Below, piece after piece: positions 27,149 through 36,069 of a stretch of 64,000 nucleotides of DNA. Made by a program: the position numbers and the translations under genes. The stretch spans positions 186,001 to 250,000 of the forward strand of contig JBJLEF010000004.1 of NCBI GenBank assembly GCA_045565995.1, given 5' to 3'. Every line of letters starts with the position of its first letter. Within the stretch, counting starts at the first letter, position 1. This stretch comes from UBA721 sp002705165. GTDB lineage: Bacteria > Planctomycetota > Planctomycetia > Pirellulales > Pirellulaceae. The notes below the pieces were generated by a model. It was not told where the DNA came from and ran no database searches. It worked only from the letters and a program-made list of their open reading frames with translations.

Positions 27149-30100
27149 TCTGAAGTCCTCTTTCTGAAGCCTTAACTGTCTTAGGCGTCACTTCTTTGGC
27201 GGCCCGGTTTACTTCTTTTTTTAACACAGTAATAGCTTTGTCTAGTTGAATGTCTATACCGGTTGGCATTTGACCGGGTTCGGGCCACAGGGTGTAATGT
27301 GGAACAGCGCCGTTGAGTTCCATGTCCTGGCCCGTTCCAAGAACATACCAGCCACGGAAAGGTATGCGTATTGTCCCAGCATCCATTACTGGGCGGCTTC
27401 CGGTGCTAATCACACTCCCTGACGTTGGGACACCGACAATTTTGCCGCGTTGGAGATGCTTGATTGCATGGCTAAATATTTCAGCATTACTGTGGCTATT
27501 TTGATTGCATAACACCACGATGGGTTTGCCCCACGTAGCGTAAATTGAACGGTCTTGCGGATACCCCTCTCCACCGCCTCGCGGTTTCGTGATTGCATGG
27601 CGCGGCTGAGTGAGAATAGTTAATAGGTGATCAGTCGTAAAGCCCCCTCCATTTTCCCGCACGTCGATTACGAGACCATCTTTCCCGGCGGCGACCTCAT
27701 AAAGTTCCCTCTCGAAACGGTGGAAACTTGACATGTCCATGGCGCGGATGTGCAAATAGCCCAACTGGGATTCCGACTGCTTTTCGACTCGTTGCCGGTT
27801 AGCCTCCAACCAGCGTTCGTATAAAAGACTGCGGAATGCTGCATACGTGATTGGTACGATCGTAATGTCCAGCTCTTCGTCTCCACGTTTTACGTGGAGA
27901 ACTGTCTCTTTGCCAACGCTTCCATTAAGTACCCTCGTTAGGTCGAATTCAGGATCGATAGTGACGTCGTTAATGGACAAAATAATGTCTAATTCTTGCA
28001 GCGCAGTCTTTACTGCTGCCGCTGGGCCTCCAGTTACGACTTCTTTAATCTTGATTCCGGGCCCCCGGTGCAGCGGTTCGTGTATGAGTCCCAAATGACC
28101 AGTGACATCACGACTGGAAAGCTTGGGGGATGGGTCCGAACTACCTCGGTAACCTAGATGGGAGGCATTTAATTCACCCAGCATCATGGACACCGTACGG
28201 CTCAGATTGGCTTTGGTCATGCAGGCTTCCGCGATAGCGAGGTACTTCCGGCGAATTTCGTCCCAATTGCGATTATTAAAACTCCCGTCATAGAAGTCGT
28301 CACGCATAATGCGCCAACATTCGTCAAATATCTCGCGATGATATTCGCTTCTGGAAAATGTCTGGGTGGTGCGGAAATTAAAAGCCGCACTTCCTGTGCC
28401 GCTCCCGCTTGTCCATCCCGGTACGCCGTCTTTTAGCCAGTAAATTCGATTATTCATCTTGCGCCATTGCAGAATAGTTGCTTTTGCCTGCACGAGGAAG
28501 GTGGGCATTGAGCTCAGATACGGGGCAATTGTATACACACCCTGTTTTCCATCGATTTCTGCCTGGAAAGCCAGCTTCTTTGAGTCGGGTGACCATACCA
28601 ATTCGGTCTCGGTTGCGCTGGGAATACTGACTTTGCGAATTCTTTTATGAATAGAATTGAGGTCAGCCAGGATCGTAGCGCGAGCGGGAATAGTTGCTGG
28701 AGTCGTGGAGGTCTTCGACGCGGGATCAGTTGGTGGGGGATCCTGTAGAAGGTCTTCGTTTTCTTTAACTTTGAGAGCCTGCTCTAGTTTCTCATCACGT
28801 AGGGTTCTTTCATCGCGTTCCCGCCCCAATGAAACATAGTAAATGTCGTATTCATCGTCGAAACGTCTCCCGACAAATGCAAGTGTCTTACCATCCGGGG
28901 ACCAGACAGGACCAAATTCATTGTCAGGGTGTTTCGAAACATTAAAAGTGAGTTCAGGATTCTCTACATCGACTACATGAACGTCATAATTAAAGTTGTT
29001 ATCGGCAGCAGAATAAGACAACCAGGCCTCATCGGGCGACCATGAATATGTTAGGGGGCTCCATGATTCTACTACCGGCTTCGCTAGGGCTGACCCATCA
29101 TTAAGGTCTTGGACCCACAAGCCTTCGCGATATTTGACATAAGACAGATATCGAAGCTTGGGACTTAAGGATAGGGACTTCTCTATGTGTGCATCATTGG
29201 TTAGCTGGTCGAGGTCGAACCTAGTATTCCGCCACCACGGTAATTTATTGTCATGGCGGGTTGCTTGGTAGATATCAACCTGGCCATTGGTCGACGACAC
29301 AAATAACAAGCGGTTTCGTGACTCATCGTAAACGAGGTCCGACTCATGGAATGCGGTGGTAGTAATTTGCACGGGTTCTTTTAGAGAATCATCCATAACC
29401 CAAACGTCACCGCCGGAAATAAAAGCTAGAGTTTTACCGGTCTTAGAAAACACAGCACTCGTTGCTTTTTGTAGAGATCGCTCGAGTTTGTCGTCAACAA
29501 ATAGGTCGCCATGATATTCTAGACTGAGTTTAGATGGCGGCCGATTCTTTCGAGGGTCGAGCGTATATAAGTCGAAGAGACGTCGAAATGCTATTAGAGT
29601 GCCGTCCGCAGAAATAGACGGCGAAATAACTCCGTCATCTTCAAACTTCGTCAGCTGTTTTCGCTTTTCAGTCCGTAAGTCGTAATGCCAGATGTTTTTT
29701 GTGCCGTCCTCCTCTGAGACGTAAAAAAACTGGGTCCCGTTAGGATGCCAGAGGGGATAACGGACGTCGAAGATACCCTCACTAGCTATTCGTTTATGCG
29801 AGTTCGTCTCCTTATTCCACAACCAAATTTGGCCACTGCGACTACCTGTGTACTGTTTTCGTGACCACGCCATTCCTTCTCTGCTATATAACACGTCGCC
29901 CGCCAATGAAACGGAACCGCCAGAGCCATAGGCATTGAATAGTTGGGATTCTCCGGTCTGTGGTTTCGTAGATGAAATCTTATGGAAACGACTCGTCCAT
30001 CTCCACCAGTCATCTCGCTGCCCGAGGGTAAACACGGCTTCGTCGTCGGCGGAAAGTGCTATTGGTATTGAGCCCTCACTATGGAAAGTTAATTGGACTG

Positions 30101-30404
30101 GGATCCCGCCCTCGATTGGCATGCGATACACCTGATTCACGCCGGATTTATTACTTGCGTAAAATAAATCCTTACCACTATGGGAAATGCGCGGCGCTGT
30201 TTCCTGAGCGTTGTCAGAGGTGACTCGTACGATGCGGCCACCTTCTGTTGAGCTTTTCCAAATATCCCCGCGCCAGGAAAAATAGATCTGGTCACCCGTG
30301 GGGGATACTGAGGGCGTTGACGGAAATCGGACGGGCTCAGCGCGAATCGTTGAGCTCAATAAGGGAGATATTACTAGGGCAATTGCCAAAATCGGAAAAC
30401 GCAC
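27138..30404 (-). CDS. Tricorn-like S41 protease, exported
   Basis: 1088 residues with a signal peptide (MRFPILAIALVISPLLSSTIRA). Domains in order: two beta-propellers of WD40/TolB type (about 25-330 and 330-640; YFSWRGDIWKSSTEGG, VWSPDGKTLAFVGRR); a low-complexity joint (KTSTTPATIPARATI); a helical tricorn core C1; a PDZ domain (about 765-855; LGLIHEPLHRGPGIKIKEV, GPAAAVKTALQELDIILSIN); and the C2 core with the nucleophile in NSHSNAEIFSHAIKHL (near 973) and GVPTSGSVISTG. This is the complete tricorn layout. The archaeal tricorn chops proteasome peptides into short pieces that aminopeptidases finish. Here the downstream S9 enzyme may play that part in the periplasm. Confidence 0.93.
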   Translation of the reverse strand: MRFPILAIALVISPLLSSTIRAEPVRFPSTPSVSPTGDQIYFSWRGDIWKSSTEGGRIVRVTSDNAQETAPRISHSGKDLFYASNKSGVNQVYRMPIEGGIPVQLTFHSEGSIPIALSADDEAVFTLGQRDDWWRWTSRFHKISSTKPQTGESQLFNAYGSGGSVSLAGDVLYSREGMAWSRKQYTGSRSGQIWLWNKETNSHKRIASEGIFDVRYPLWHPNGTQFFYVSEEDGTKNIWHYDLRTEKRKQLTKFEDDGVISPSISADGTLIAFRRLFDLYTLDPRKNRPPSKLSLEYHGDLFVDDKLERSLQKATSAVFSKTGKTLAFISGGDVWVMDDSLKEPVQITTTAFHESDLVYDESRNRLLFVSSTNGQVDIYQATRHDNKLPWWRNTRFDLDQLTNDAHIEKSLSLSPKLRYLSYVKYREGLWVQDLNDGSALAKPVVESWSPLTYSWSPDEAWLSYSAADNNFNYDVHVVDVENPELTFNVSKHPDNEFGPVWSPDGKTLAFVGRRFDDEYDIYYVSLGRERDERTLRDEKLEQALKVKENEDLLQDPPPTDPASKTSTTPATIPARATILADLNSIHKRIRKVSIPSATETELVWSPDSKKLAFQAEIDGKQGVYTIAPYLSSMPTFLVQAKATILQWRKMNNRIYWLKDGVPGWTSGSGTGSAAFNFRTTQTFSRSEYHREIFDECWRIMRDDFYDGSFNNRNWDEIRRKYLAIAEACMTKANLSRTVSMMLGELNASHLGYRGSSDPSPKLSSRDVTGHLGLIHEPLHRGPGIKIKEVVTGGPAAAVKTALQELDIILSINDVTIDPEFDLTRVLNGSVGKETVLHVKRGDEELDITIVPITYAAFRSLLYERWLEANRQRVEKQSESQLGYLHIRAMDMSSFHRFERELYEVAAGKDGLVIDVRENGGGFTTDHLLTILTQPRHAITKPRGGGEGYPQDRSIYATWGKPIVVLCNQNSHSNAEIFSHAIKHLQRGKIVGVPTSGSVISTGSRPVMDAGTIRIPFRGWYVLGTGQDMELNGAVPHYTLWPEPGQMPTGIDIQLDKAITVLKKEVNRAAKEVTPKTVKASERGLQNEE

Positions 30405-30613
30405 GGTTCAATACTCTAAAAAACAATGGATGAATACGTAGTTTAGGATATCTAGGGTTTCTGTTAATCGAACAGCAAAAAACACGCTGATCGCGAAAAA
30501 CGCGTGGAAATCATGATGGAAAAGAAGATCTTGCGGTGTGCTTAAAACGTATAAATGAGACGCGGGGCCCGTCAGGTTTCTGGCGATGAGGTATTTAAGG
30601 ACCGCAGATTAAA
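30405..30613. other. Gap between ThuA and tricorn-like genes
   Basis: Holds an AT-rich stretch and a short CGCG-AAAAA-CGCG inverted repeat near 30497-30509. No gene or clear terminator seen; presumably carries the promoter of the protease pair. Confidence 0.4.
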
Positions 30614-31525
30614 TTATCGGCTTGGTTTAGGATCGAGGTGGCGATTGAGGTCGACGGAACTGACTTTGGACGCCACACCGGTCCTTGGCACCTTTACTCC
30701 GCTTAACCATAAGAAGGCATTAAGGATAGTTTTACGGAAATTCTCATTTGCCCAATTATCGTGGAAGTGTCCCCCCGTAAAACCAAAGCCGCGGCCACGA
30801 TTAGCCCGCTCGACCGCCCACATCATTGCTTCTGCCCGGCCTTTATTAGCTTGAATGTGAGGGTAGGGTCCCTTCGGATAAACGTAGGGCCCATTGCGAA
30901 CTTCTACACTCGGTGTCCCTACGAGGATGGGGGTAAAGCGCAGTTCACCGATTTCATCCTTCTCGTTTCCCGCAATATCATTTACAAAACGCATATTAAA
31001 GTACCACTCGTCTTTCACACTAAAGGGCCTTACGCCGCGAGTGATCGGGTGTTTAGGGAAAAAGTCGAAACGCGGACTCCAGATCGGATTACAGGAGTGC
31101 ATATGCTCGTAGTGACCACCAATCCACTGTTTGAACTGTTGTCCAGCCTGATCGGGAACAATTTCAACGCCATAGTGCATAAAGCCCAATCCAACGCCGT
31201 TGGCTGCCCATTCATCGATGATCCGCAATCGCCGACCATCCTCCTGCACGGCCTCGTGACGTGGACCGCCGTCCATATAGAATACGACCGCGTCCACCTC
31301 ATCGAAAAGCGTTTCATCCTGAGGCCAACCATTTAGCGAAACTCGAAGATCCAAACCCGGGTAGTCAGCGAGGCACTTGGCTAACAACTGGACTCCGGCG
31401 TTAAATTCATGCATCCGAGGGGGATGTGACGGTTTGCCCGCAATTACCACAAGCTTCTGGTCCTCTGCGCCCATGCTGGTGACTGTCACGAGGAATAGCG
31501 ATAGAAAGATAAATGAGCGATACAT
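30614..31525 (-). CDS. Secreted ThuA domain protein
   Basis: 303 residues from the ATG at 31525, where a signal peptide begins (MYRSFIFLSLFLVTVTSMGA). The in-frame upstream sequence lacks such a feature. ThuA fold (glutamine amidotransferase-like) shown by VVIAGKPSHPPRMHEF, VDAVVFYMDGGPRHEA, EWAANGVGLGFMHYGVE, GGHYEHMHSCNP and FPKHPITRGV, ending in FGFTGGHFHDNW and NAFLWLSGV. ThuA-family proteins include 3-keto-glycoside hydrolases in the 3-keto-glucoside degradation route; many planctomycete copies are exported and uncharacterised. It is separated from the protease pair by 209 bases and is probably its own unit. Confidence 0.9.
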   Translation of the reverse strand: MYRSFIFLSLFLVTVTSMGAEDQKLVVIAGKPSHPPRMHEFNAGVQLLAKCLADYPGLDLRVSLNGWPQDETLFDEVDAVVFYMDGGPRHEAVQEDGRRLRIIDEWAANGVGLGFMHYGVEIVPDQAGQQFKQWIGGHYEHMHSCNPIWSPRFDFFPKHPITRGVRPFSVKDEWYFNMRFVNDIAGNEKDEIGELRFTPILVGTPSVEVRNGPYVYPKGPYPHIQANKGRAEAMMWAVERANRGRGFGFTGGHFHDNWANENFRKTILNAFLWLSGVKVPRTGVASKVSSVDLNRHLDPKPSR

Positions 31526-31722
31526 CGTGTCAAAACTCACAGTAAAATAATTCGTGGACCAGGAAGATAAAACGTCTCGTTTGCGTAGCATGGAATTGCC
31601 CGGAAAGGTAATGAAAGCCGTAACAGCATTAGTTTATGGACCGAACTATGTTATCGTAACCTATTAGACTAGGGGTAGGCAGTGTTCTTTGGAGAGGCCG
31701 AGAGGCATTTACAAAACTATCA

Positions 31723-32031
31723 ATGACTAACAAGACTGACATGAAAACCGAAATTGGGCCGCCGCGAACAGAAAGTCGTAGTAGGTTTAACGGTCCTTTG
31801 CGATCATTTATCGGTCTGTTGGACTTCCTGATTTGTGTCTATTTAGTCTCACTGTTTTTTCAGGGCACCATGCCTGGGAAGCAGCAACTTCGAGAGGCAT
31901 TTCGGCAAGTTTACTCGTTTATGCTTGATCCGGAAAATCTGATTATTACGTCGATCATTGGTTTACGACTCTCTATTTACGGAATTTCCCGACATCTCAA
32001 ATTCAAGGCCACCTCAAAATCCGCGACATGA
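31723..32031 (+). CDS. Small membrane protein of unknown function
   Basis: 102 residues. A basic, polar N-terminus is followed by a clear helix (SFIGLLDFLICVYLVSLFF), a short loop (QGTMPGKQQLREAFRQVYSF) and a second weaker helix (LIITSIIGLRLSIYGI), with a basic tail. The arrangement faintly resembles half of a YggT-type protein (helix, loop ahead of a second helix) but no family is assigned. An alternative start at 31741 (MKTEIGPP) is possible. 90 bases before the second PQQ-type gene. Confidence 0.5.
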   Translation: MTNKTDMKTEIGPPRTESRSRFNGPLRSFIGLLDFLICVYLVSLFFQGTMPGKQQLREAFRQVYSFMLDPENLIITSIIGLRLSIYGISRHLKFKATSKSAT

Positions 32032-32121
32032 TTTAACCCTAATTTAGGTGTCCACGATTGTCTGGGTTTATCGTGTACAGATAGTTAAGCCTACAGTAGT
32101 TATTTATTAAAAGGAACAGAT

Positions 32122-33447
32122 ATGAAACGGTTAGCTTCCCTTTGCACTGCGGGAGCCTTTGCTCTCCTGACGTTATTTAACCAACAGAACGTAGATGGGG
32201 GAGAAAATTGGACCCAATGGCGTGGAATCAGGAATTCAGGTTACGCGGCAGAAAGCAAACCCCCTGTCACTTGGTCAGAAGACAATAATATACGTTGGAA
32301 AGTAGCGGTTGATGGTGACGGTAGTTCGACCCCAATAATCTATGGTCAACGCATTTTTATTCTGACTGCGATTGATACCGGAATCGTAGATCCATCGCTA
32401 CCTAAACCAGAAGACCAGCCAATGCGAGTCTTTGGTATCAAGCACCCTAATACAGAGCATCAGTTTGTGACGATGTGTCTCGATCGCAAATCAGGTAAAG
32501 AACTTTGGCGAGAAATCGCTGTACAGAAAGTTCCTCACGAAGGGCACCATGGTGACAACGATTTTGCTTCGGCTTCTCCAGTAGTTCAAGACGATAAGGT
32601 GTTCGTGTGGTTTGGTTCCGCCGGCCTTTTTTGTTACGACCTGGACGGAAAGTTGTTGTGGAAACGAAATTTAGGTGAGGTGAAGATGGGGGCCGCTTTA
32701 GGTGAGGGATGCTCACCGGTTGTTCATAATGGCCGTGTCATCATCGTTCGCGATCATCAGGGACAGTCGACTATTGAGGTACTTGATTCCTCGAATGGAA
32801 AGACGTATTGGAAAAAACATCGTGATGAGGGCAATGCCTGGGCGACTCCAGTTATCGCTGAACACAATGGTATTGTCCAGGTGATCACCTCCGCAAGTAA
32901 CCTCGTTAGATCCTATAATTTGGAAGACGGCGCCATTATTTGGCAGTGTGCCGGCTTAACCGGGAACGCGACACCTTGCCCCATATTAGATGGGAATCAC
33001 GTGATTGTAATGAGTGGTTATCAGGGCCACTGCGCAATGCGTATTCCTATCACGAGCAAGGGTGACATTACTAGCGACGATCAGATTGTTTGGAAACAAG
33101 AACGAGGTACGCCTTACGTTCCCTCCCCTGTTTTGTTTGATAACATGCTATTTTTTAATCAGTCTAATCAGGGGATATGGACGGTTTTAGATGCTGTGTC
33201 GGGTCGGGTTGTGATGGATCGTACTCGCTTGCCGGGCATTAGTAACATGTACAGTTCGCCGATTGCTGCCAACGGCCGTATTTATGTCACGGGGCGAAAT
33301 GGATTGACCTTAGTATTAAAACCGGGCAAATCCTTATCCATTGAATCTAGCAATCGCTTAGAAGAGCGATTCGACTCTTCGCCCTCTATCGCAGGAGATG
33401 AGCTCTACTTGCGGGGGGAAAAGTTTCTGTATTGTATAGCTGAATAA
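32122..33447 (+). CDS. Exported PQQ-type beta-propeller protein (second copy)
   Basis: 441 residues, ATG with AAGGAA upstream, signal peptide MKRLASLCTAGAFALLTLF. Opens with ENWTQWRGIRNSGYAAESKPPVTW, the common start of secreted planctomycete WRG proteins. Blades show CLDRKSGKELWRE, CYDLDGKLLWKRN, VLDSSNGKTYWKKH and SYNLEDGAIIWQC (xDxxxGxxxW). Like the copy at 3255 it lacks an obvious quinoprotein active site. Conserved HHGDNDFASASP and GEGCSPVVHNGRV between blades are typical of this subfamily. Likely periplasmic scaffold or binding protein. Confidence 0.88.
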   Translation: MKRLASLCTAGAFALLTLFNQQNVDGGENWTQWRGIRNSGYAAESKPPVTWSEDNNIRWKVAVDGDGSSTPIIYGQRIFILTAIDTGIVDPSLPKPEDQPMRVFGIKHPNTEHQFVTMCLDRKSGKELWREIAVQKVPHEGHHGDNDFASASPVVQDDKVFVWFGSAGLFCYDLDGKLLWKRNLGEVKMGAALGEGCSPVVHNGRVIIVRDHQGQSTIEVLDSSNGKTYWKKHRDEGNAWATPVIAEHNGIVQVITSASNLVRSYNLEDGAIIWQCAGLTGNATPCPILDGNHVIVMSGYQGHCAMRIPITSKGDITSDDQIVWKQERGTPYVPSPVLFDNMLFFNQSNQGIWTVLDAVSGRVVMDRTRLPGISNMYSSPIAANGRIYVTGRNGLTLVLKPGKSLSIESSNRLEERFDSSPSIAGDELYLRGEKFLYCIAE

Positions 33448-33686
33448 ATGTCGTCTTTAAGAAGGCTCGTAAACGTTGGGGGGGGTATTCCGGCCAATAA
33501 GTTAAATCAGTTTTACCAATAGGTGGCCGGCACAAACACAGGACAATTTCGACAGTTCGTTATCAGTGTGCTAGCCGTTGCTTGTCACAGATAATCAACA
33601 TAGGCGTCCCGCCAAGAGGTTGCGTATCCTAATAGGCTACCAAAGTCAGCCTTGGCGCTTCCGCCATTTTCACAGGAGTCAGGAAT

Positions 33687-34025
33687 ATGTTGTCTATTTT
33701 CGTCACTATCAACGTTATGGAAGAGTATTTAGGAGAGTTTATGTCAGCGAGTCTCGCCGATTCTGAAGGTTCCGTTTGCAATGAGCCGTCTTGCTATCGG
33801 TTTGACATTCATCAGGATGAAGCGATCCCGACTAGATTCTATCTGTATGAAGTCTATTCTGATGAAGAGGCATTCCAGTATCATCTGACTACACCACATT
33901 TTCTTGCCTGGAAAGAACAGGTAGAACCTTGGATGATTGGCGAACCTGAAATCCTGCGTATGAAGACAATATTCCCTAGCCCTGCTGGGTGGAGTAAACA
34001 GAAGCCAGCATTAATTCACTTTTAG
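33687..34025 (+). CDS. Antibiotic biosynthesis monooxygenase (ABM) domain protein
   Basis: 112 residues, single ABM/dimeric alpha-beta barrel domain like YgiN and LsrG. Family pattern: an N-terminal strand (MLSIFVTINV), a helix with EEYLGEFMSASLADS, the strand after EPSCYRFDIHQDE, FYLYEVYSDEEAFQYHLTTPHF (conserved YExY-x-D-x-x-A-x-x-x-H-x-x-x-x-H) and a closing strand. The start is supported by AGGAGTCAGGA 9-14 bases upstream. Members act on quinols or on phosphorylated AI-2; substrate not fixed here. Cytoplasmic. Confidence 0.85.
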   Translation: MLSIFVTINVMEEYLGEFMSASLADSEGSVCNEPSCYRFDIHQDEAIPTRFYLYEVYSDEEAFQYHLTTPHFLAWKEQVEPWMIGEPEILRMKTIFPSPAGWSKQKPALIHF

Positions 34026-34371
34026 GATAGCTGTTACGTCGCCTTGGGCGTTGGCCCTTGCTTGCAATCTAGGCCGAGCCTGAGACACGCATCTATTTGC
34101 GTGCTCTATCTGGTCCGTTTAAGAAACTGCTTTAGCGAACGCTAAAAACTATGGGGCTAACTAGCGTTTATTAATCAGAAGGTGAAATTGCCTCTACTTG
34201 GGAAGCCCCCATCAGGAACCACCGTGTAAAGGGCCGCTCTTCACTATCTAGGCTGAGGTAGCAAGCGACATTAAACAGACCTTCAAGGGGACCAAGCGAC
34301 CGTTATCGACTAGTCAAGCAAGTCACGAAGGGTTCCTCTAGATTCTTGGCCCAAGTCAGGAGCTAACATCC
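34026..34371. other. Non-coding stretch with many possible helices; candidate structured RNA
   Basis: No gene lies in this stretch. Local hairpins: 34082-34084 plus 34086-34091 with 34098-34103 plus 34104-34106 (nine pairs, one bulged A, loop TCTATT) and 34131-34136 with 34141-34146 (TTTAGC/GCTAAA, GAAC loop). Medium-range: 34151-34158 with 34204-34212 (one bulged C). Long-range: 34111-34122 with 34289-34294 and 34271-34276 (12 pairs, one-sided insert), 34043-34049 with 34349-34355, and 34032-34036 plus 34025-34027 with 34364-34371. Several seven-base long-range matches are expected by chance in 350 bases, so this is only a candidate. No tmRNA, RNase P, 6S or SRP signature was found. Strand undecided. 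Confidence 0.3.
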
Positions 34372-34405
34372 AGACTGACAACAAGAAAAACGCCCAAGAA
34401 GAGAG

Positions 34406-34487
34406 TACCGCTGACAGGACTTGAACCTGTACGCCCGAAGGCACTAGATCCTAAATCTAGCGTGTCTGCCAATTTCACCACAGCGGC
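34406..34487 (-). tRNA. trnL-UAG: tRNA-Leu (anticodon UAG)
   Basis: Read on the minus strand, the acceptor GCCGCTG pairs with CAGCGGT (G-U at the first pair) and is followed by discriminator A, as expected for leucine. D-arm region GTGGTGAAATTGGCAGACAC, anticodon stem CTAGA/TCTAG with loop TTTAGGA (UAG, reading CUA/CUN), a long type II variable arm (TGCCTTCGGGCG) and T-arm ACAGGTTCAAGTCCTGT. The length of 82 and the long variable arm fit tRNA-Leu. CCA is not encoded. Confidence 0.97.
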
Positions 34488-34509
34488 ATTAATAAGTTTA
34501 CTCGTCTCT

Positions 34510-34538
34510 ATTCTTTGCAGATTTTCAAGTTCCGTCAA
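34510..34538 (-). promoter_or_regulatory. Likely sigma-70 promoter of tRNA-Leu
   Basis: On the minus strand TTGACG (34538-34533) is followed after exactly 17 bases by AAGAAT (34515-34510), upstream of the tRNA. Five and four matches to the two consensus hexamers. Confidence 0.45.
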
Positions 34539-34625
34539 GATACACTAACAGCGGTTATGCCTTTCTTAGCCGACATATAGTAAAATTGGTAACTTGAGTC
34601 ACTAACCCCGCAATGATGTTTAACT

Positions 34626-35612
34626 ATGTACAAACGTAATCTTTTAGCCTGCCTTTTCCAGTTCTTATTACTAATTCACTGTGGCTGTAAAAGCAGCGAC
34701 GAACCTACGGATTCGTTAGCAGTCTTTCCTACCACAAATTTACAGATAATCTGTCCTTGGGGAGCCGGCGGTGGCACAGACCGTATTTCCCGTTATTTCG
34801 CAACAGAACTGAAGCGGCGTTTAGGAAATAACTGTGTGGTTGTCAATCGGACCGGGGGAGGTGGCGGAGTTGGGCACAAAGCAGGCGCGGACGCAGAACC
34901 AGACGGTCACACAATTGCTATGATCACAGCAGAATTGTCAACGATGCACCAACTCGGGATCACCGAGATAACCTATAAACACTACCAACCTCTCCTGCAG
35001 ATTAATGGCGATCCGGCAGCAATCCTTGTAAAAAAAGGGAGCCTCTACGATTCGTTAAACGATTTTCTCGACGCCGTTAGAAAGTCGCCAGGCAGTCTTA
35101 AAATGTCTGGGACCGCTTCAGGAGGAACCTGGGACCTAGCAAGAGTAGGACTGTTTCAAAAAGCCGGTCTTGTGAAAGACGATGTAATCTGGGTTCCTAG
35201 CAAAGGCTCTGCTGAATCCATTCAAATGTTACTGGGTGGTCACCTTGACGCCGTCTGCTGCAGTTTGCCCGAAGCCGCATTGCAGTTGGCAGCCGGCGAA
35301 CTTAGGGGGATCGCCGTTATGGCGGAGAAACGCGATCAAGCGTTCCCGGAAATCGCAACCGCCATCGAACAGGGAGTGGAATGGAGCTCGATTGGCTGGC
35401 GGGGTTTTGCGACGCAACGCGACGTTCCCCCGCGCATTGTCGCAATCTTGACAAGGCATCTGACTGATATCGCAACCAGTGAAGAATACGTTCGCTTTAT
35501 GGAAGAGCAGGGCTTTGCAATTGAAGTGAAAGTTGGGGCTGATTTCGAGTCATTCCTCGAACGGCAGGACGAGCAATGGAAATCAGTATTAGAATACTAT
35601 GTCAAGCAATAA
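34626..35612 (+). CDS. tctC: Tripartite tricarboxylate transporter, substrate-binding protein (TctC-like lipoprotein)
   Basis: 328 residues. Lipoprotein signal with lipobox LLLIHCGCKSS (Cys near 20). Mature protein is a TctC/BugT-type solute receptor: LQIICPWGAGGGTDRISRYFA, VVNRTGGGGGVGHKAGADAEPDGHTIAM (the conserved N-R/K-x-G-A-G-G loop and DGYT-like motif), LLQINGDPAAILVKKGS, WVPSKGSAESIQMLLGGHLDAVCCSLPEA and WRGFATQRDVPPRIVAIL. Binds a carboxylate ligand outside the membrane and delivers it to TctAB. First gene of a unit that continues with tctB (14-base overlap), tctA and a serine hydrolase. No clear ribosome site before the ATG. Confidence 0.94.
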   Translation: MYKRNLLACLFQFLLLIHCGCKSSDEPTDSLAVFPTTNLQIICPWGAGGGTDRISRYFATELKRRLGNNCVVVNRTGGGGGVGHKAGADAEPDGHTIAMITAELSTMHQLGITEITYKHYQPLLQINGDPAAILVKKGSLYDSLNDFLDAVRKSPGSLKMSGTASGGTWDLARVGLFQKAGLVKDDVIWVPSKGSAESIQMLLGGHLDAVCCSLPEAALQLAAGELRGIAVMAEKRDQAFPEIATAIEQGVEWSSIGWRGFATQRDVPPRIVAILTRHLTDIATSEEYVRFMEEQGFAIEVKVGADFESFLERQDEQWKSVLEYYVKQ

Positions 35613-36069
35613 AGCTTCGCTGGTTACAAAACTTGTTAACGCTTCAGTGCCCGCTTTCGTTTGGCTCTTAGCCGGTATATATTTTCTAGCTTTTTCATTT
35701 AGTATACGAGTCCCTCTTACGTTGGATAAATTCGATCCCGGCCCCGCGTTCCTGCCACAACTTCTTGGTGGCGGACTGCTATTGGGTGGCTTAGCTCAGA
35801 TTTTACATAACCTAGTGGCGTCCTCGGCGCATCCAACCGATACGGCAAAACGGGGATCAGCGATTATTACTACGGCTGTATTCGGTTTCATTTTATTGCT
35901 GCCTGTCCTTGGTTTTCATCTATCCGCAACAATCTTTAGTATTGTATCCATGGTTCTGATGAAGGTGGGTTGGTTGCGAACGATCCTTAGTACCACGATT
36001 ATTATGTTCGTGATCCATTTCGTGTTTATTGAAATTTTTATGATTGCACTACCTTTGTTTCCTTTTTGA
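35599..36069 (+). CDS. tctB: Tripartite tricarboxylate transporter, small membrane subunit (TctB-like)
   Basis: 156 residues, four membrane helices (FVWLLAGIYFLAFSFSI, LLGGGLLLGGLAQILHNL, IITTAVFGFILLLPVLGFHL, TIIMFVIHFVFIEIFMI). Matches TctB by size, helix pattern and the DPGPAFLPQLLGGGLL segment, equivalent to the conserved GP.x.P motif. The ATG lies inside the end of tctC, so translation is coupled. Works with TctA as the membrane part of an ion-driven carboxylate importer. Confidence 0.9.
   Translation: MSSNKASLVTKLVNASVPAFVWLLAGIYFLAFSFSIRVPLTLDKFDPGPAFLPQLLGGGLLLGGLAQILHNLVASSAHPTDTAKRGSAIITTAVFGFILLLPVLGFHLSATIFSIVSMVLMKVGWLRTILSTTIIMFVIHFVFIEIFMIALPLFPF

Noticed and set aside
30761..31336. 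191-codon plus-strand open frame
   Set aside because: It lies wholly inside the ThuA gene on the other strand and has no protein-like character; a shadow frame.
33478..33485. Run of eight G
   Set aside because: A single homopolymer without further G runs, no quadruplex pattern or gene signal.
34135..34164. GCGAACGCTAAAAACTATGG resembles the start of a tmRNA tag (A-N-A-K-N-Y) in a gap of tmRNA size
   Set aside because: The tag would end G-A-N rather than the usual A-L-A-A type, and neither end of the gap has an alanyl-tRNA-like acceptor or T-arm.
34200..34275. Minus-strand segment with CCCTTTACACGG resembling a tRNA-Val(UAC) anticodon arm
   Set aside because: The anticodon stem does not pair and there is no T-arm GTTCGA sequence.
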